From NCBI GenBank assembly GCA_049578505.1, contig JBAUMC010000024.1, forward strand, positions 1 through 64,000: DNA of 64,000 nt, read 5' to 3'. This DNA comes from JAGVPT01 sp049578505 (lineage in GTDB: Bacteria > Bacteroidota > Ignavibacteria > UBA10030 > UBA8401). Both the position numbers and the translations under genes were made by a program. This document shows, piece after piece, positions 55,008 through 64,000 of this stretch. How positions within the stretch are numbered: position 1 is the stretch's first letter; every line of letters begins with the position of its first letter. The notes below the pieces were generated by a model. That model had not been told where the DNA came from. It did no database searches and was given only the letters and a program-made list of their open reading frames with translations.

Positions 55008-55915
55008 AACTCAGCAATGAAATAAAACTCGGGATGGTGATATTTGCCGCGGTGATTGTCTTTGTCGGTGGAGTGGTGTATCTTCGCGGCGTCGATTTTC
55101 AGAAACGGGAATATGCCCTGACGATTTTCTATAACAATGTGAACGGCCTGCAAGAGGGCGACCCGATCACCATCGCCGGTCTCGCCGTGGGTAAAGTTGA
55201 GGAAATGAAACTCATCGGCACAGCAATTGCGGTGAAAGTGCAGGTGGAGAACAAAGTGCAATTTCCCATCGACTCAAAAGCCTATATCAAGAGTTCCAGC
55301 CTGATGGGAGGAAAATTAATTGCAATTACGCCGGGGATTGAACCGACAATGCTCCGCAACGGCGATACGCTCACCGGTTCCTATGAAGCCGACCTGACCG
55401 AATTGACCTCCACGCTAGCTCCGATATCGTCGAACGTGCTTGGCATCCTTCAGAGAGTGAACACAACGTTTGACGAAAAGACGCGCGGCAACATACAAAA
55501 TATCCTGGCGGATGTGAATCGGTCATCCGCCGAGCTTGAGCACATTATACATGATGAAGGACAGCGATTAGATTTTGCGATAGGAAACTTTGGAACGTTC
55601 TCATCCAACCTCTCTCGCTTCGCCATGAACCTTGACACTATCGCGCTTTCTCAACGCACCAACCTTGATACTAGTATGGCATCAATTCGGGCGGTGACAT
55701 ACAATCTTCAACAGGCGTCCGAGAATCTTAAATCAACTACGCAATCGCTCAACATCGTTCTTAATAAAGTTGAAAAGGGGCAAGGGACGCTCGGAAAACT
55801 TGTACATGAAGAAAAATTGTACGATGATGTTGACAGCCTTGCCTCAAACCTCAACTTGCTGGTAAAAGACTTGCGGGAGAATCCCGGCAAATACGTGAAA
55901 GTCAGTGTTTTTTAA
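55004..55915 (+). CDS. mlaD: MlaD family MCE-domain lipid-binding protein
   Basis: A 303-residue protein with one N-terminal membrane helix (about 7-27) and an MCE domain (about 38-120, VNGLQEGDPITIAGLAVGKV and YIKSSSLMGGKLIAITPG). A long helical C-terminal region of about 180 residues follows. It forms the periplasmic lipid tunnel attached to MlaEF. No mlaC or mlaB gene lies beside it, a reduced set also seen in other FCB bacteria. Confidence 0.92.
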   Translation: MKLSNEIKLGMVIFAAVIVFVGGVVYLRGVDFQKREYALTIFYNNVNGLQEGDPITIAGLAVGKVEEMKLIGTAIAVKVQVENKVQFPIDSKAYIKSSSLMGGKLIAITPGIEPTMLRNGDTLTGSYEADLTELTSTLAPISSNVLGILQRVNTTFDEKTRGNIQNILADVNRSSAELEHIIHDEGQRLDFAIGNFGTFSSNLSRFAMNLDTIALSQRTNLDTSMASIRAVTYNLQQASENLKSTTQSLNIVLNKVEKGQGTLGKLVHEEKLYDDVDSLASNLNLLVKDLRENPGKYVKVSVF

Positions 55916-56027
55916 ATGATGATAGAGTAAAACGATTTCGGAACGACCGAACCTAGAGTTTCTTCAGGCAACGCGAGATGAAATTCTGGTGCTGTAGAAT
56001 CAATCAACCAACATAAAGGAGTACACA

Positions 56028-56354
56028 GTGAATATATTTGTGGGTAATCTATCTCGTGATGCCAACGAAGAGGATGTGCGGCAAGCGTTCCAGGCATTTG
56101 GACAAGTTGCCACAGTGAATATCATCATGGATAAATTCACACGGGAACCGAAGGGCTTTGGATTTGTCGAAATGCCGACAAAGACCGAAGCTGAAGCAGC
56201 CATCGCAGGATTAAACGGTAAAGAGCTAAAGGGACGGGCGTTGACTGTGAACGAAGCTCGGCCTCGTGAAGAACGCGGCGGCGGCTTCGGCGGAAGGAAA
56301 GGCGGAGGCTACGGCGGAAATAAAGGCGGTGGCGGTGGTCGACGCTCCTGGTAA
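56028..56354 (+). CDS. RRM-type RNA-binding protein with glycine-rich tail
   Basis: A 108-residue protein with one RNA recognition motif: RNP2 NIFVGNL at the start and RNP1 KGFGFVEM near residue 43-50. The last 25 residues are Gly/Arg/Lys-rich (GGGFGGRKGGGYGGNKGGGG), as in bacterial cold-induced RNA-binding proteins. The start is GTG with a perfect AAAGGAG six bases upstream. It is monocistronic; a GGCCGGAA/TTCCGGCC hairpin lies 100 bases after the stop. Confidence 0.92.
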   Translation: MNIFVGNLSRDANEEDVRQAFQAFGQVATVNIIMDKFTREPKGFGFVEMPTKTEAEAAIAGLNGKELKGRALTVNEARPREERGGGFGGRKGGGYGGNKGGGGGRRSW

Positions 56355-56454
56355 TTGCGTGATCGTTTGCACTGGAATTTTATACGATGCAGACGATGTG
56401 AACATATTGCGAGGAAAAGTTTCTCATTGAGCGGATGCCGATGCAAGGCGATTC

Positions 56455-56477
56455 GGCCGGAACTACTTATTCCGGCC
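56455..56477 (+). terminator. Hairpin after the RRM gene
   Basis: A perfect 8-bp stem GGCCGGAA / TTCCGGCC with a seven-base loop, followed by TCAACCTTGTTTTAAAA. It is a weak intrinsic terminator candidate. The rest of the 544-base gap to the acyl-CoA synthetase gene (56355-56898) has no gene I can support. Confidence 0.45.
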
Positions 56478-56898
56478 TCAACCTTGTTTTAAAACCAGGT
56501 ATAACTTTCTTGAATGTCCGAACTGCTGGGTGATTTTCATCTCCTCCCCACCGCAGTTCGCGGCATTGCATTCAACCCAATGCCATGACCTCGGCCAAGA
56601 GAGACGTGGGAAAAATTCGTCGGCATGGATTCATTTTGCCGGAGTCAAATGCTAATCTGCGTGAACGGGAAAAAGGGATATTTACTTTTAGGGTGTAAAA
56701 TATAACTCTCAACAAACACGATGTGTTTGCCGCACCGGAACAGTCTATATTTCGCATCCCCTTCTTAAAACCTCCACCACTTACATTAGTGTATTTATGC
56801 CTCCCCAATTGCACAAATTTTAGAGGATCGTAAACGTTCCCTCTCCTTTTTTGAGCGCGATGTAACGATGCAAATCTAAAGTTGTCGAGGATGTGAAA

Positions 56899-58815
56899 AT
56901 GACCCAGAAAACAATCCCCCAATTATTTGAAACGAGCGTTGAAAAATACGGTAACAACATTCTCCTTTGGGAAAAACGGGGTGAAAAGTATGAAGGAACA
57001 ACGTACGGGGAAATTCACAACAGGGCATATCAATTCGCCGCAGGATTGCTGAGCATTGGAATTAAAAAGGAAGACCGCATCGCACTTATCGCTGAAGGAC
57101 GGAACGACTGGCTCATCAGCGAGCTTGGAATTTTGTATACCGGAGCTATCAATGTGCCCCTATCGGTGAAGCTGAATGAGCGGTCCGAATTGAAATTCCG
57201 GCTTGCCCATTCCGGGTGCCGGATGGCGATAGTTTCCGCGAGCCAGGCGCCCAAAATTCAACAGCTCAAGAACGACCTCCCCGATCTCGAGAAAATTATC
57301 CTGCTCGATCCCGCTGAAAAATATTGTGAGGATGAAATGCCTCTTCAACAATTGTATGAAACGGGAAAAAAATATTTGGCTGAAAACCCCATCTCTTTCC
57401 GTCGTTCATGGCAATCGCTAGGTGAAAACGATCCGGCAACGATTTGTTATACGTCCGGTACGACCGCCGACCCTAAGGGAGTCATTCTCACCCACCGAAA
57501 CTATACTGCGAACGTTGAACAATCATCCGCGCTTTTGCCGATTCCGGAGCACTATTGTTCGTTGCTTATTTTGCCCTGGGATCATTGTTTTGCTCACACG
57601 GCCGGCATTTACACGTTGATGAAAAATGGAGCGAGCATGGCGTCCGTGCAGGCCGGTAAAACGGCGATCGAAGCGCTTAAAAATATTCCGCTCAACATAA
57701 AAGAATCGAAGCCGACTTTTCTACTGAGCGTTCCGACCCTTGGGAAAAATTTTCGGAAAAATATTGAGAACGGCATCAGGCAAAAAAGCCCGAAAGTTGA
57801 AAAGCTTTTTAAGAAAGCACTTGATCTTGCGTACGATTACAACGGCAACGGCTGGAATCGCGGGAAAGGTCTTCGCATATTGAAGAAGCCGTTGTATATG
57901 ATCTTCGATAAAGTCCTTTTCAGTAAAATACGCGAAAATTTTGGCGGCAGGCTCGAATTCTTTATCGGCGGTGGAGCTCTCCTCGATATTGAATTGCAGA
58001 GATTCTTTTATGCCATCGGCATCCCGATGTTCCAGGGCTACGGACTTTCTGAGTCCTCCCCTGTCATTTCGGCGAATGTTCCGAAAAAACACAAGCTCGG
58101 CTCGTCGGGCAGCATTGTTCCGAACCTTGAAGTAAAAATCTGCGATGAAAAAGGGAATGCACTCGCAACGGGTCAACACGGGGAAATTGTTGTCAAAGGG
58201 GAAAATGTCATGGCGGGGTACTGGAAGAACGAGAAGGCGACACGCGAGGCAATTCGGGAGGGCTGGCTTTACACCGGCGACCTTGGCTATCTTGATGAGG
58301 ACGGTTTTTTGTACGTCCTCGGACGAAGCAAAAGCCTGCTTATTGCGAACGACGGCGAAAAATACAGCCCCGAAGGGATTGAAGAAACAATTGCGGGTCA
58401 TTCGCGTTACATCGAACAGATCATGCTGTACAATAACCAATCCCCGTATACCGTGGCCCTGGTCGTCCCAAATCACGACACCGTGTCGCAATGGCTAAAA
58501 GAGAAAAGCCTCTCTTGCCGGACACCCGAAGGACAGGAAGCCGTATTACAAATGCTGGAATCTGAGATTGATGCGTACCGTGAAGGAGGAGCTTATGCTG
58601 GAATGTTTCCGTTCCGGTGGCTCCCCTCAGCGATTGCGGTGTTGGGGGAAGGATTCACAGAGCAAAACGGATTTATGAATAGTACGCTCAAGATGGTGCG
58701 GGGCCGTATTACCGAGTTCTATAAAAACAGGTTGGATTTCCTTTTCACGCCTGAAGGGCAGAACGTCTGTAATCATCAGAACTTGACGATTGTGAAAAGA
58801 TGGGAGGATAAATAG
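56899..58815 (+). CDS. AMP-dependent long-chain fatty acyl-CoA synthetase
   Basis: A 638-residue adenylate-forming enzyme that activates fatty acids via acyl-AMP to acyl-CoA. Motifs: P-loop TICYTSGTTADPKGVILTH, QGYGLSESSPVIS, YTGDLGYLDEDGFLYVLGR and a late lysine in NSTLKMVRGRI. The length and order fit the long-chain (FadD/FAA) group. The start is the ATG at 56899 after GAGG; the GTG two codons upstream is possible. It is monocistronic. Confidence 0.9.
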   Translation: MTQKTIPQLFETSVEKYGNNILLWEKRGEKYEGTTYGEIHNRAYQFAAGLLSIGIKKEDRIALIAEGRNDWLISELGILYTGAINVPLSVKLNERSELKFRLAHSGCRMAIVSASQAPKIQQLKNDLPDLEKIILLDPAEKYCEDEMPLQQLYETGKKYLAENPISFRRSWQSLGENDPATICYTSGTTADPKGVILTHRNYTANVEQSSALLPIPEHYCSLLILPWDHCFAHTAGIYTLMKNGASMASVQAGKTAIEALKNIPLNIKESKPTFLLSVPTLGKNFRKNIENGIRQKSPKVEKLFKKALDLAYDYNGNGWNRGKGLRILKKPLYMIFDKVLFSKIRENFGGRLEFFIGGGALLDIELQRFFYAIGIPMFQGYGLSESSPVISANVPKKHKLGSSGSIVPNLEVKICDEKGNALATGQHGEIVVKGENVMAGYWKNEKATREAIREGWLYTGDLGYLDEDGFLYVLGRSKSLLIANDGEKYSPEGIEETIAGHSRYIEQIMLYNNQSPYTVALVVPNHDTVSQWLKEKSLSCRTPEGQEAVLQMLESEIDAYREGGAYAGMFPFRWLPSAIAVLGEGFTEQNGFMNSTLKMVRGRITEFYKNRLDFLFTPEGQNVCNHQNLTIVKRWEDK

Positions 58816-59041
58816 ATTCTTAAATAAGCTTGGCATGGCTGCTCATAGGTGAACTCGATCACTCTCCGTGATTAATCCGTTCCCCGTTTTCCGAACAGCT
58901 TGTATATTTGCTTGGCGCGGCAATGAATCTGCTTGAGCTTTAACCGTGCATCTTGTAGGCCTGTCATTACATCGCAAAAAATAAAAATCATTTATATGAA
59001 TTTTTAACTTTTAATTTTTCACTTATAATTTCCCCTTATCC

Positions 59042-59911
59042 GTGAGCATCCACGACAAGAAAATTCTCCTCGGCGCCCATATGTCGATCAGCGGCGGCGT
59101 TTATACTGCCGTCGACCGCGCGACGTCGATCGGCTGTACGGCGCTTCAGGTTTTCACGAAGAACAATAACCAGTGGGGTACGAAACCGTTGACGGAAAAG
59201 GAGATTGAACAGTACAAAAAGAAAATAGCTGAAGCAGCCATTACGCCAGTTGTGGCACACGATTCCTACCTCATTAATCTGTGCGCAGTGAACCCCGATA
59301 TCCTTGTGAAATCCCGTGATGCCTTTGTGGACGAGTTGACCAGATGTGAACAGCTTGGAATTCAACTTTTAAATTTTCATCCAGGCGCGCACGGCGGGGC
59401 CGGCGAGGAAGAGGGGATAAAGCGAATCATCGAAAGTCTTAACATTGCCCACGAGAGAACGAAAGGGTTCAAAGTGCTGAGTGTTGTCGAGGCAACCGCA
59501 GGTCAAGGGACGGCGGTCGGCCATAAATTCGAACACCTTGAAAAAATTATTAACGGCGTCGATACCTCAAATCGGATGGCAGTGTGTGTGGATACCTGTC
59601 ATATCTTTGCAGCGGGGTATGATATACGAACAGAAGAAGAGTATGCGGCAACGTTTAAAGAGTTTAACGAAATTGTAGGATTGAATCGACTCGCCGCATT
59701 CCACTGTAACGATTCAAAAAAAGGATTCGGCTCACATGTAGACAGGCACGAGCATATCGGCAAAGGAATGATCGGGTTGGAAGGGTTTTCTTTTTTGATG
59801 AACGATAGAAGATTCTCGGCTATCCCAAAGATTTTGGAGACACCGAAGAGCGAGGACCTTCATGAAGACGTGGAGAATATGAATACATTGAAGGGGTTAA
59901 TTAGAAATTAA
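59042..59911 (+). CDS. nfo: Endonuclease IV (AP endonuclease)
   Basis: A 289-residue base-excision repair enzyme that cuts DNA 5' of abasic sites. It folds as a TIM barrel with three zinc ions; ligand motifs are visible in LLGAHMSISGG, NFHPGAHGG, VEATAGQG, CVDTCHIFAAGYD, FHCNDSKKGFGSHVDRHEHIG and the final LETPK. The start is GTG at 59042 directly after an AT-rich stretch. It converges with the DUF1460 gene. Confidence 0.95.
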   Translation: MSIHDKKILLGAHMSISGGVYTAVDRATSIGCTALQVFTKNNNQWGTKPLTEKEIEQYKKKIAEAAITPVVAHDSYLINLCAVNPDILVKSRDAFVDELTRCEQLGIQLLNFHPGAHGGAGEEEGIKRIIESLNIAHERTKGFKVLSVVEATAGQGTAVGHKFEHLEKIINGVDTSNRMAVCVDTCHIFAAGYDIRTEEEYAATFKEFNEIVGLNRLAAFHCNDSKKGFGSHVDRHEHIGKGMIGLEGFSFLMNDRRFSAIPKILETPKSEDLHEDVENMNTLKGLIRN

Positions 59912-59997
59912 GAATTAGGAACTAAGCACCAAGAACCAAGAACAAAAGGGTGGATTTTCATTTTCTTCCGTTTCGCATCATTAAATTATCCGACAGC

Positions 59998-60909
59998 TTA
60001 TTTTGGTTCAAGTGCTTCGGCCACAATGATTCCCGTTTGTTTCGAATGGCCGGCAAGGTACTCATGGAGGGGTGAATCCGTGATCTGAACTTTGTAGCCG
60101 ACATCGGGGGCGTGCATGAGATGGAGCGAACCGTTTTCCACTCTCACCGCAATTCCGGTGTGTGAAATATCCAACCCCGGGATATTCGTTGTGATGCCGA
60201 TTAATGACCCCGTTTTAATTTTATCCGCAAACTTGCGAATGTTCTCCTTCGGAAGAAAGAACATCTTGCGCTTCCCTATCTCTGTTTCCTGCTTTCGGAT
60301 TGTCTCGAAGAAGTCCTCGTTCGCGAGCTGCCTGTACGCGCTTCGGTGGGTGGTCATAAAATTGATAGGTGTTTGGATCGGCCGGAGGTTCTTTTCGCCG
60401 AACAATTGCGCAGTGACAACCCTCAAAACACCCTTCTTTTCGTTGTCGAACCAATAATCGGTTGTATAGTGAAGCCGGCTGGGGTACCCGTTAATGATGC
60501 CGCTGCGGTATCGGATAAACTGGAGCTGTGCCTTGTAATCGCCGAAAGAAAGTTTTTTCATCTTAACGCACCGCGCAAGAGCGAGCGAGTTCTCGTAAAA
60601 GGAGACGCAATCGAGAACACGCAGATTGACAACGAGGTGCTCGGGACCCTCCTCTTCAAGCGAATGTGCAGCGTACTCCGTCCCGATAAATGACCTTCCG
60701 ATTTCAACAATCACTTCATTGATCGGTTTGTCGGCAAGGTTGCCGGCGATGGACAGGTCAAACTTTGCTTTGCATATCTCTTCGTCTGACTCTTCAAATA
60801 AGGGAAGTATCGACGCCGCGTTTGATTTATCGAAGGCAAAAGGGAGCGAAAGAGCGAGTGTTGATAAGGTTGTGCGGCTGATGAAATCCCGACGGTTCAT
60901 TGTTGCCAT
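59998..60909 (-). CDS. DUF1460 (N-acetylmuramoyl-L-alanine amidase-like) exported protein
   Basis: A 303-residue protein with a twin-arginine signal (NRRDFISRTTLSTLALSLPF). The mature part fits DUF1460, an NlpC/P60-like cysteine peptidase fold acting on cell-wall peptides: LRVLDCVSFYENSLALARC carries the likely catalytic cysteine, with RYRSGIINGYPSRLHYTTDYW and LDISHTGIAVRVENGSLHLMHA supplying conserved residues including a histidine. The Tat signal suggests export in folded form. It lies 25 bases downstream of dnaB on the same strand. Confidence 0.85.
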   Translation of the reverse strand: MATMNRRDFISRTTLSTLALSLPFAFDKSNAASILPLFEESDEEICKAKFDLSIAGNLADKPINEVIVEIGRSFIGTEYAAHSLEEEGPEHLVVNLRVLDCVSFYENSLALARCVKMKKLSFGDYKAQLQFIRYRSGIINGYPSRLHYTTDYWFDNEKKGVLRVVTAQLFGEKNLRPIQTPINFMTTHRSAYRQLANEDFFETIRKQETEIGKRKMFFLPKENIRKFADKIKTGSLIGITTNIPGLDISHTGIAVRVENGSLHLMHAPDVGYKVQITDSPLHEYLAGHSKQTGIIVAEALEPK

Positions 60910-60934
60910 GATCTATCGTGTCGTCGTGTGTGGC

Positions 60935-62359
60935 TCAAAAGGGCGTATCGGCCGCCGTGGCGGGCGGTGCATATTCGTCGAATGTCGGGAAGGCAAGGTT
61001 TTCAAAGCGTGCATATTCTTTGATGAAAGAGAGCTGCACCTCTCCCGTTGGGCCGTTTCGTTGCTTTCCGATTATGATATCTGCGATGTTCTCGACGGAT
61101 TTATCTCCTTCTATTTTTATCCCGTACATTTCAGGCCGATGAACAAAAAGCACAACGTCGGCATCTTGTTCGATGGCGCCCGACTCCCGAAGATCGGCGA
61201 GCACGGGACGTTTATCACTCCGTGCTTCCACGGCGCGGTTCAACTGCGATAGTGCGAGGACAGGAATGTTGAGTTCCTTCGCGAGCGCCTTAAGCGAGCG
61301 GGAGATCATAGAAATTTCCTGCTCCCGGCTCTGGGCGGTTTTTGGTCCTTGCATCAACTGGAGGTAATCAACGACCACCATGCCGATATTGTGCTCAACT
61401 TTAAGACGCCGAGCTTTTGCGCGAAGCTCGAGAATTCCAAGTGCGGGTGTGTCGTCGATAAAAATTTTTGCGGCGTGAAGTTTACCGATCTGAGTGCTGA
61501 GTTTTCGCCACTGGTCGTCCGGCAATTGGCCCGTTCGCACGCTGTGTGCGTTGACTCGGGCTTCTGCACAGATAAGTCGGAGCACAAGCTGTTGCGCGGA
61601 CATCTCAAGACTGAAGAATCCGACCGGAACTCCGCGGTCAATTGATGCATTTCGCGCGGCGGAGAGGACAAAGGCCGTTTTCCCCATGCTCGGCCGGCCG
61701 GCCACAATAACAAGATCCGACGGCTGAAACCCTCCGGTAAGATTATCGAGTAATGAAAATCCAGATGACACGCCGGTCACGCCGCTGTGTTTGCCGTGAA
61801 TACTTTCCAGCATTTCCATAGTATTGAAAACGGCGTCGCGCATCGAGAGAAAACTTTTCTTCATCCTCTTTTCGGAAATCTGGAAAATTTTCTGCTCGGC
61901 TTCGTCTAGCAGGTCGAGCGCATCTTCCGTTTCGTTGAAGGCGCGGCTGGTTACTTCGGAACTCGCGGAAATGAGGTTGCGAAGAAGGGCTTTTTCTAAA
62001 ACAATTTTTGCATGGTACTCGACGTTTGCTGCCGAAGTGACGCGCATTGTCAGCTCGGAAATGTAAACCGGGCCTCCGGTCTCGTCAAGTTGCCCGCGCC
62101 GCCTGAGTTCTTCGACGATAGTGATCGAATCGACGGCTTCGTTTTTCTCGAACAACCCCACCATTGCCTTGAAGATATTCTGATGTGCCGGCTTGTAGAA
62201 TGCCGAGTCATCGAGAATTTCGACGGTCTTTGAAATTGCCTCTTTCTCCAAGAGCATTGCGCCGAGCACAGCCATCTCAATATCGACTGCCTGGGGAGGC
62301 ACCCTCCCTTCGGACGGTCCGTCGCTCGGGGATATCGTATGTCGGAGAATCTCAGCCAT
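60935..62359 (-). CDS. dnaB: Replicative DNA helicase DnaB
   Basis: A 474-residue hexameric helicase that unwinds the fork. The N-terminal domain (VPPQAVDIEMAVLGAMLLEK) leads by a linker to the RecA-like core with Walker A AGRPSMGKTAFVLS, Walker B MVVVDYLQLM, SREQEISMISRSLK and the arginine-finger region ADLRESGAIEQDADVV. There is no intein. The ATG at 62359 is chosen; a TTG three codons upstream lies beside the AT-rich repeat. No rplI precedes it. DciA (45787-46077) is the probable loading partner. Confidence 0.96.
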   Translation of the reverse strand: MAEILRHTISPSDGPSEGRVPPQAVDIEMAVLGAMLLEKEAISKTVEILDDSAFYKPAHQNIFKAMVGLFEKNEAVDSITIVEELRRRGQLDETGGPVYISELTMRVTSAANVEYHAKIVLEKALLRNLISASSEVTSRAFNETEDALDLLDEAEQKIFQISEKRMKKSFLSMRDAVFNTMEMLESIHGKHSGVTGVSSGFSLLDNLTGGFQPSDLVIVAGRPSMGKTAFVLSAARNASIDRGVPVGFFSLEMSAQQLVLRLICAEARVNAHSVRTGQLPDDQWRKLSTQIGKLHAAKIFIDDTPALGILELRAKARRLKVEHNIGMVVVDYLQLMQGPKTAQSREQEISMISRSLKALAKELNIPVLALSQLNRAVEARSDKRPVLADLRESGAIEQDADVVLFVHRPEMYGIKIEGDKSVENIADIIIGKQRNGPTGEVQLSFIKEYARFENLAFPTFDEYAPPATAADTPF

Positions 62360-62366
62360 TGAAAGC

Positions 62367-62476
62367 AATTAAGAATTAATAATTATGAATTAAGAATTAA
62401 CGGCAATAATAGTGAATTAGGAAAGTTCGTTTTACCTTTTTTACAATTCCTAATTCATAATTATTAATTCTTAATT
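62367..62476. repeat. AT-rich inverted repeat element (copy 2), perfect 26-bp arms
   Basis: The left arm (62367-62392) and right arm (62451-62476) are exact inverted copies over 26 bases, made of AATTAAGAATTAATAATTATG-type sequence. The loop holds about 58 bases. It fills the gap between the uracil-DNA glycosylase stop codon and the dnaB start. Related to the element at 3387-3503; a partial arm also appears near 59900. Confidence 0.8.
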
Positions 62477-63248
62477 ATTCATTGTTCTTCATCTCGTCGT
62501 ATAGTTTCCGCAGCTTCTGCACGTCCTCCCACGTTGGGCGTTTCCAGTTCGGGTTGCGCAGCAACGCAGCGGGATGGTATGTCACCATCAGCGGTATGCC
62601 GCGGTAGTCGTGCACGTTCTCGCGAAGCTTGGTGAGCGAGTCGGCAGTTTTCAACAGCACCTGAGCGGATATTCGGCCCAGGCATAAAATAATTTTCGGT
62701 TTAATGATCTCGAGCTGTTTCCATAAATACGGTTCGCATTGCTGAACTTCTTCGGGTAACGGGTCGCGATTGTTTGGCGGACGGCATTTCAGAATGTTGC
62801 AGATGTAAACGTCTTCGCGTTTGAAATGGATCGCCTCTAAAATTTTGTTCAACAACTGTCCTGCGCGTCCGACGAACGGTTCTCCCTTTGCATCTTCATC
62901 GGCCCCCGGCGCTTCGCCGATGAGGACAATCTCCGCTTTCGGGTTGCCGACGCCGAAGACAAACTTCGTACGAGTTGCGCCAAGCTGGCATTTCTGGCAT
63001 TCACAAATCATCGTGTTTAATTCCCCTAACGATGACGTGTTCGCCCACGGTTCTGCCGGAAAATCACCCACGGTTTTTTCCTTTGCTCCCGCTGCGCGTG
63101 AGCCGTGTTCCGCCGGCGGATAAATGATGTTTCCGAATAAATCCTTTTCTTGCATAAGATATTGTTGAGCGACGGAAATAACTTGCAGAAGCTCCTGAGT
63201 TAAAGACTCATCCGCTTTTGGCTGAGATGAGGAACGAAGATCGGGCAT
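62475..63248 (-). CDS. Family 4 uracil-DNA glycosylase (iron-sulfur)
   Basis: A 257-residue DNA repair enzyme that removes uracil. It has a four-cysteine Fe-S pattern (CQKC, then cysteines in YICNILKCRPP and QQCEPYL), motif A LIGEAPGADEDAKGEPFVG, and motif B MVTYHPAALLRN. The first ~80 residues are an extra, poorly conserved extension rich in charged residues. It lies downstream of coaBC on the same strand; a hairpin sits in the gap. Its stop codon lies within the AT-rich repeat. Confidence 0.92.
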   Translation of the reverse strand: MPDLRSSSQPKADESLTQELLQVISVAQQYLMQEKDLFGNIIYPPAEHGSRAAGAKEKTVGDFPAEPWANTSSLGELNTMICECQKCQLGATRTKFVFGVGNPKAEIVLIGEAPGADEDAKGEPFVGRAGQLLNKILEAIHFKREDVYICNILKCRPPNNRDPLPEEVQQCEPYLWKQLEIIKPKIILCLGRISAQVLLKTADSLTKLRENVHDYRGIPLMVTYHPAALLRNPNWKRPTWEDVQKLRKLYDEMKNNE

Positions 63249-63264
63249 GATAGGAATACTATAC

Positions 63265-63300
63265 GAGAGAGACTATGCACCAAAAAGTGTCTCTCTTTTT
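63265..63300. other. Hairpin between coaBC and the uracil-DNA glycosylase gene
   Basis: AGAGAGAC and GTCTCTCT pair over eight bases around a 15-base loop, with TTTTT on the plus side. It is terminator-like only on the plus strand, opposite to both genes. It may be incidental or an RNA structure in the leader of the glycosylase gene. Confidence 0.35.
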
Positions 63301-63309
63301 GAGAAACAC

Positions 63310-64000
63310 TTAAAACAATTTTGCCACCCTGTTGAGGATTTCCGTCGCGACGTCGAACTTCGGCATCTTGGGTAGCTTTTCGCTTTTCCCGTTTTTATTG
63401 ATGATTGTTACCACATTTGTGTCCGAGCCGAATGCCGAACCTTCGTCGCGGGGAGTGTTGAGCACGATAAAATCAAGATTCTTTTTCCGGAGCTTGTCTT
63501 TTGCATTCTTCACTTCGTCCTCTGTTTCAAGGGCGAACCCGACGAGCACCGTGCCGTTTTTCTTTGCGCCAAGCTCGCGCAGAATATCCGAAGTTGGCTC
63601 TAGTTCCATCATCAAACCACCCATCGATTCATTTTTCTTGATCTTATTTGCTGCGGCTTTCTTCGGTGCATAGTCGGCAACTGCGGCCGACATGATAATT
63701 GCATCGCATTTTTTCGCATGCTTAGTCACAGCTTGGTGCATTTGTGCCGCTGTCTCGACGTCGACACGGGAAACGTTTTTCGGGGACCCAAGCGCCACCG
63801 GTCCGCTGATCAGCGTTACATCCGCTCCTCGCTGCGCTGCTGCGTTCGCGATCGCGAAACCCATTTTTCCAGAGGACCGGTTGCCGATGAAGCGAACCGG
63901 GTCGATGGGCTCATACGTTGGGCCGGCGGTAACAAGAAACTTTTTCCCCTTAAGGTCGAGCGGTGTCTTTATTATAATTGATTCTACAAATGCCACGATT
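63310..64000 (-). CDS. coaBC: CoaBC phosphopantothenate-cysteine ligase domain (5' partial)
   Basis: The frame runs off the right edge, so only the C-terminal CoaB half is present; the GTG at 63996 is an internal codon within the usual EIVAFVE linker. CoaB joins cysteine to phosphopantothenate in coenzyme A synthesis, and the missing N-terminal CoaC part would decarboxylate the product. GKKFLVTAGPTYEPIDPVRF, IGNRSSGKMGFAIA, AIIMSAAVADYAPK and VLVGFALETEDE are conserved CoaB motifs. Nothing looks broken within the visible part. Confidence 0.93.
   Translation of the reverse strand, partial: IVAFVESIIIKTPLDLKGKKFLVTAGPTYEPIDPVRFIGNRSSGKMGFAIANAAAQRGADVTLISGPVALGSPKNVSRVDVETAAQMHQAVTKHAKKCDAIIMSAAVADYAPKKAAANKIKKNESMGGLMMELEPTSDILRELGAKKNGTVLVGFALETEDEVKNAKDKLRKKNLDFIVLNTPRDEGSAFGSDTNVVTIINKNGKSEKLPKMPKFDVATEILNRVAKLF

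Noticed and set aside
56572..56922. 116-residue minus-strand frame in the gap before the acyl-CoA synthetase gene
   Set aside because: It overlaps the start of that gene, has no Shine-Dalgarno site and no recognisable motif.
57721..58491. 256-residue minus-strand frame opposite the acyl-CoA synthetase gene
   Set aside because: Fully contained in an intact AMP-binding enzyme gene.

Overview
The window looks like part of a chromosome from the FCB group, most likely an Ignavibacteria/Chlorobi-type lineage. Two secreted proteins end in type IX secretion sorting domains, and the envelope genes are Gram-negative (RND-TolC efflux, Mla lipid transport). Shine-Dalgarno sites and sigma70-like promoters (TTGACA-17-TACTAT, TTGAAT-17-TATATT) are present, which argues against typical Bacteroidia. 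No tRNA, rRNA, CRISPR array, transposase or prophage gene was recognised.

Layout. 1-7.5 kb: a DUF3160 secreted protein (5' cut by the edge), a HerA-type ATPase, a nucleotide cyclase with three haem-binding sensor repeats, and a GHL10-type glycoside hydrolase. 7.5-16.2 kb: the elongasome genes rodA-mrdA-mreD, then dnaA on the minus strand, and rpmH-rnpA-yidD-yidC diverging from it. The dnaA-rpmH gap carries a cluster of DnaA boxes and a very AT-rich gap follows dnaA, so this is the likely origin. 16.3-25.7 kb, mostly minus strand: a duplicated membrane protein, an HGSNAT-like acyltransferase, a GH13 amylase and an RND efflux operon. 26-43 kb: a cytochrome-like lipoprotein, typA, a SpoIIE-type phosphatase, a tightly overlapping operon (M28 peptidase, amidohydrolase, two glycosyltransferases), a deoxynucleoside kinase, a degenerate SF1 helicase-like protein, a C-terminal processing protease and a VKOR homologue. 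43.5-51 kb: dnaN-recF-DUF721(dciA)-gyrB-gyrA. 51-64 kb: a lipoprotein/coiled-coil pair, mlaEFD, an RRM protein, an acyl-CoA synthetase, endonuclease IV, a DUF1460 protein, dnaB, a family 4 uracil-DNA glycosylase and the 3' part of coaBC.

The genes are mostly core functions: replication initiation and elongation (DnaA, DnaB, DciA, DnaN, RecF, gyrase, oriC), cell-wall elongation, membrane protein insertion and envelope lipid traffic.

The most unusual content is not coding. Seven insertions share a ~17-bp terminal inverted repeat close to GGTAGTGACTCAATTTG. Four or five are flanked by 8-bp target duplications. They come in a short class (about 90-226 bp) and a long class (566 and 556 bp). The two long copies lie in opposite orientation around typA and the phosphatase gene. 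Each long copy is an ordered array of nested hairpins, several of them perfect 10-15 bp stems. This is a non-autonomous mobile family with strongly structured cargo.
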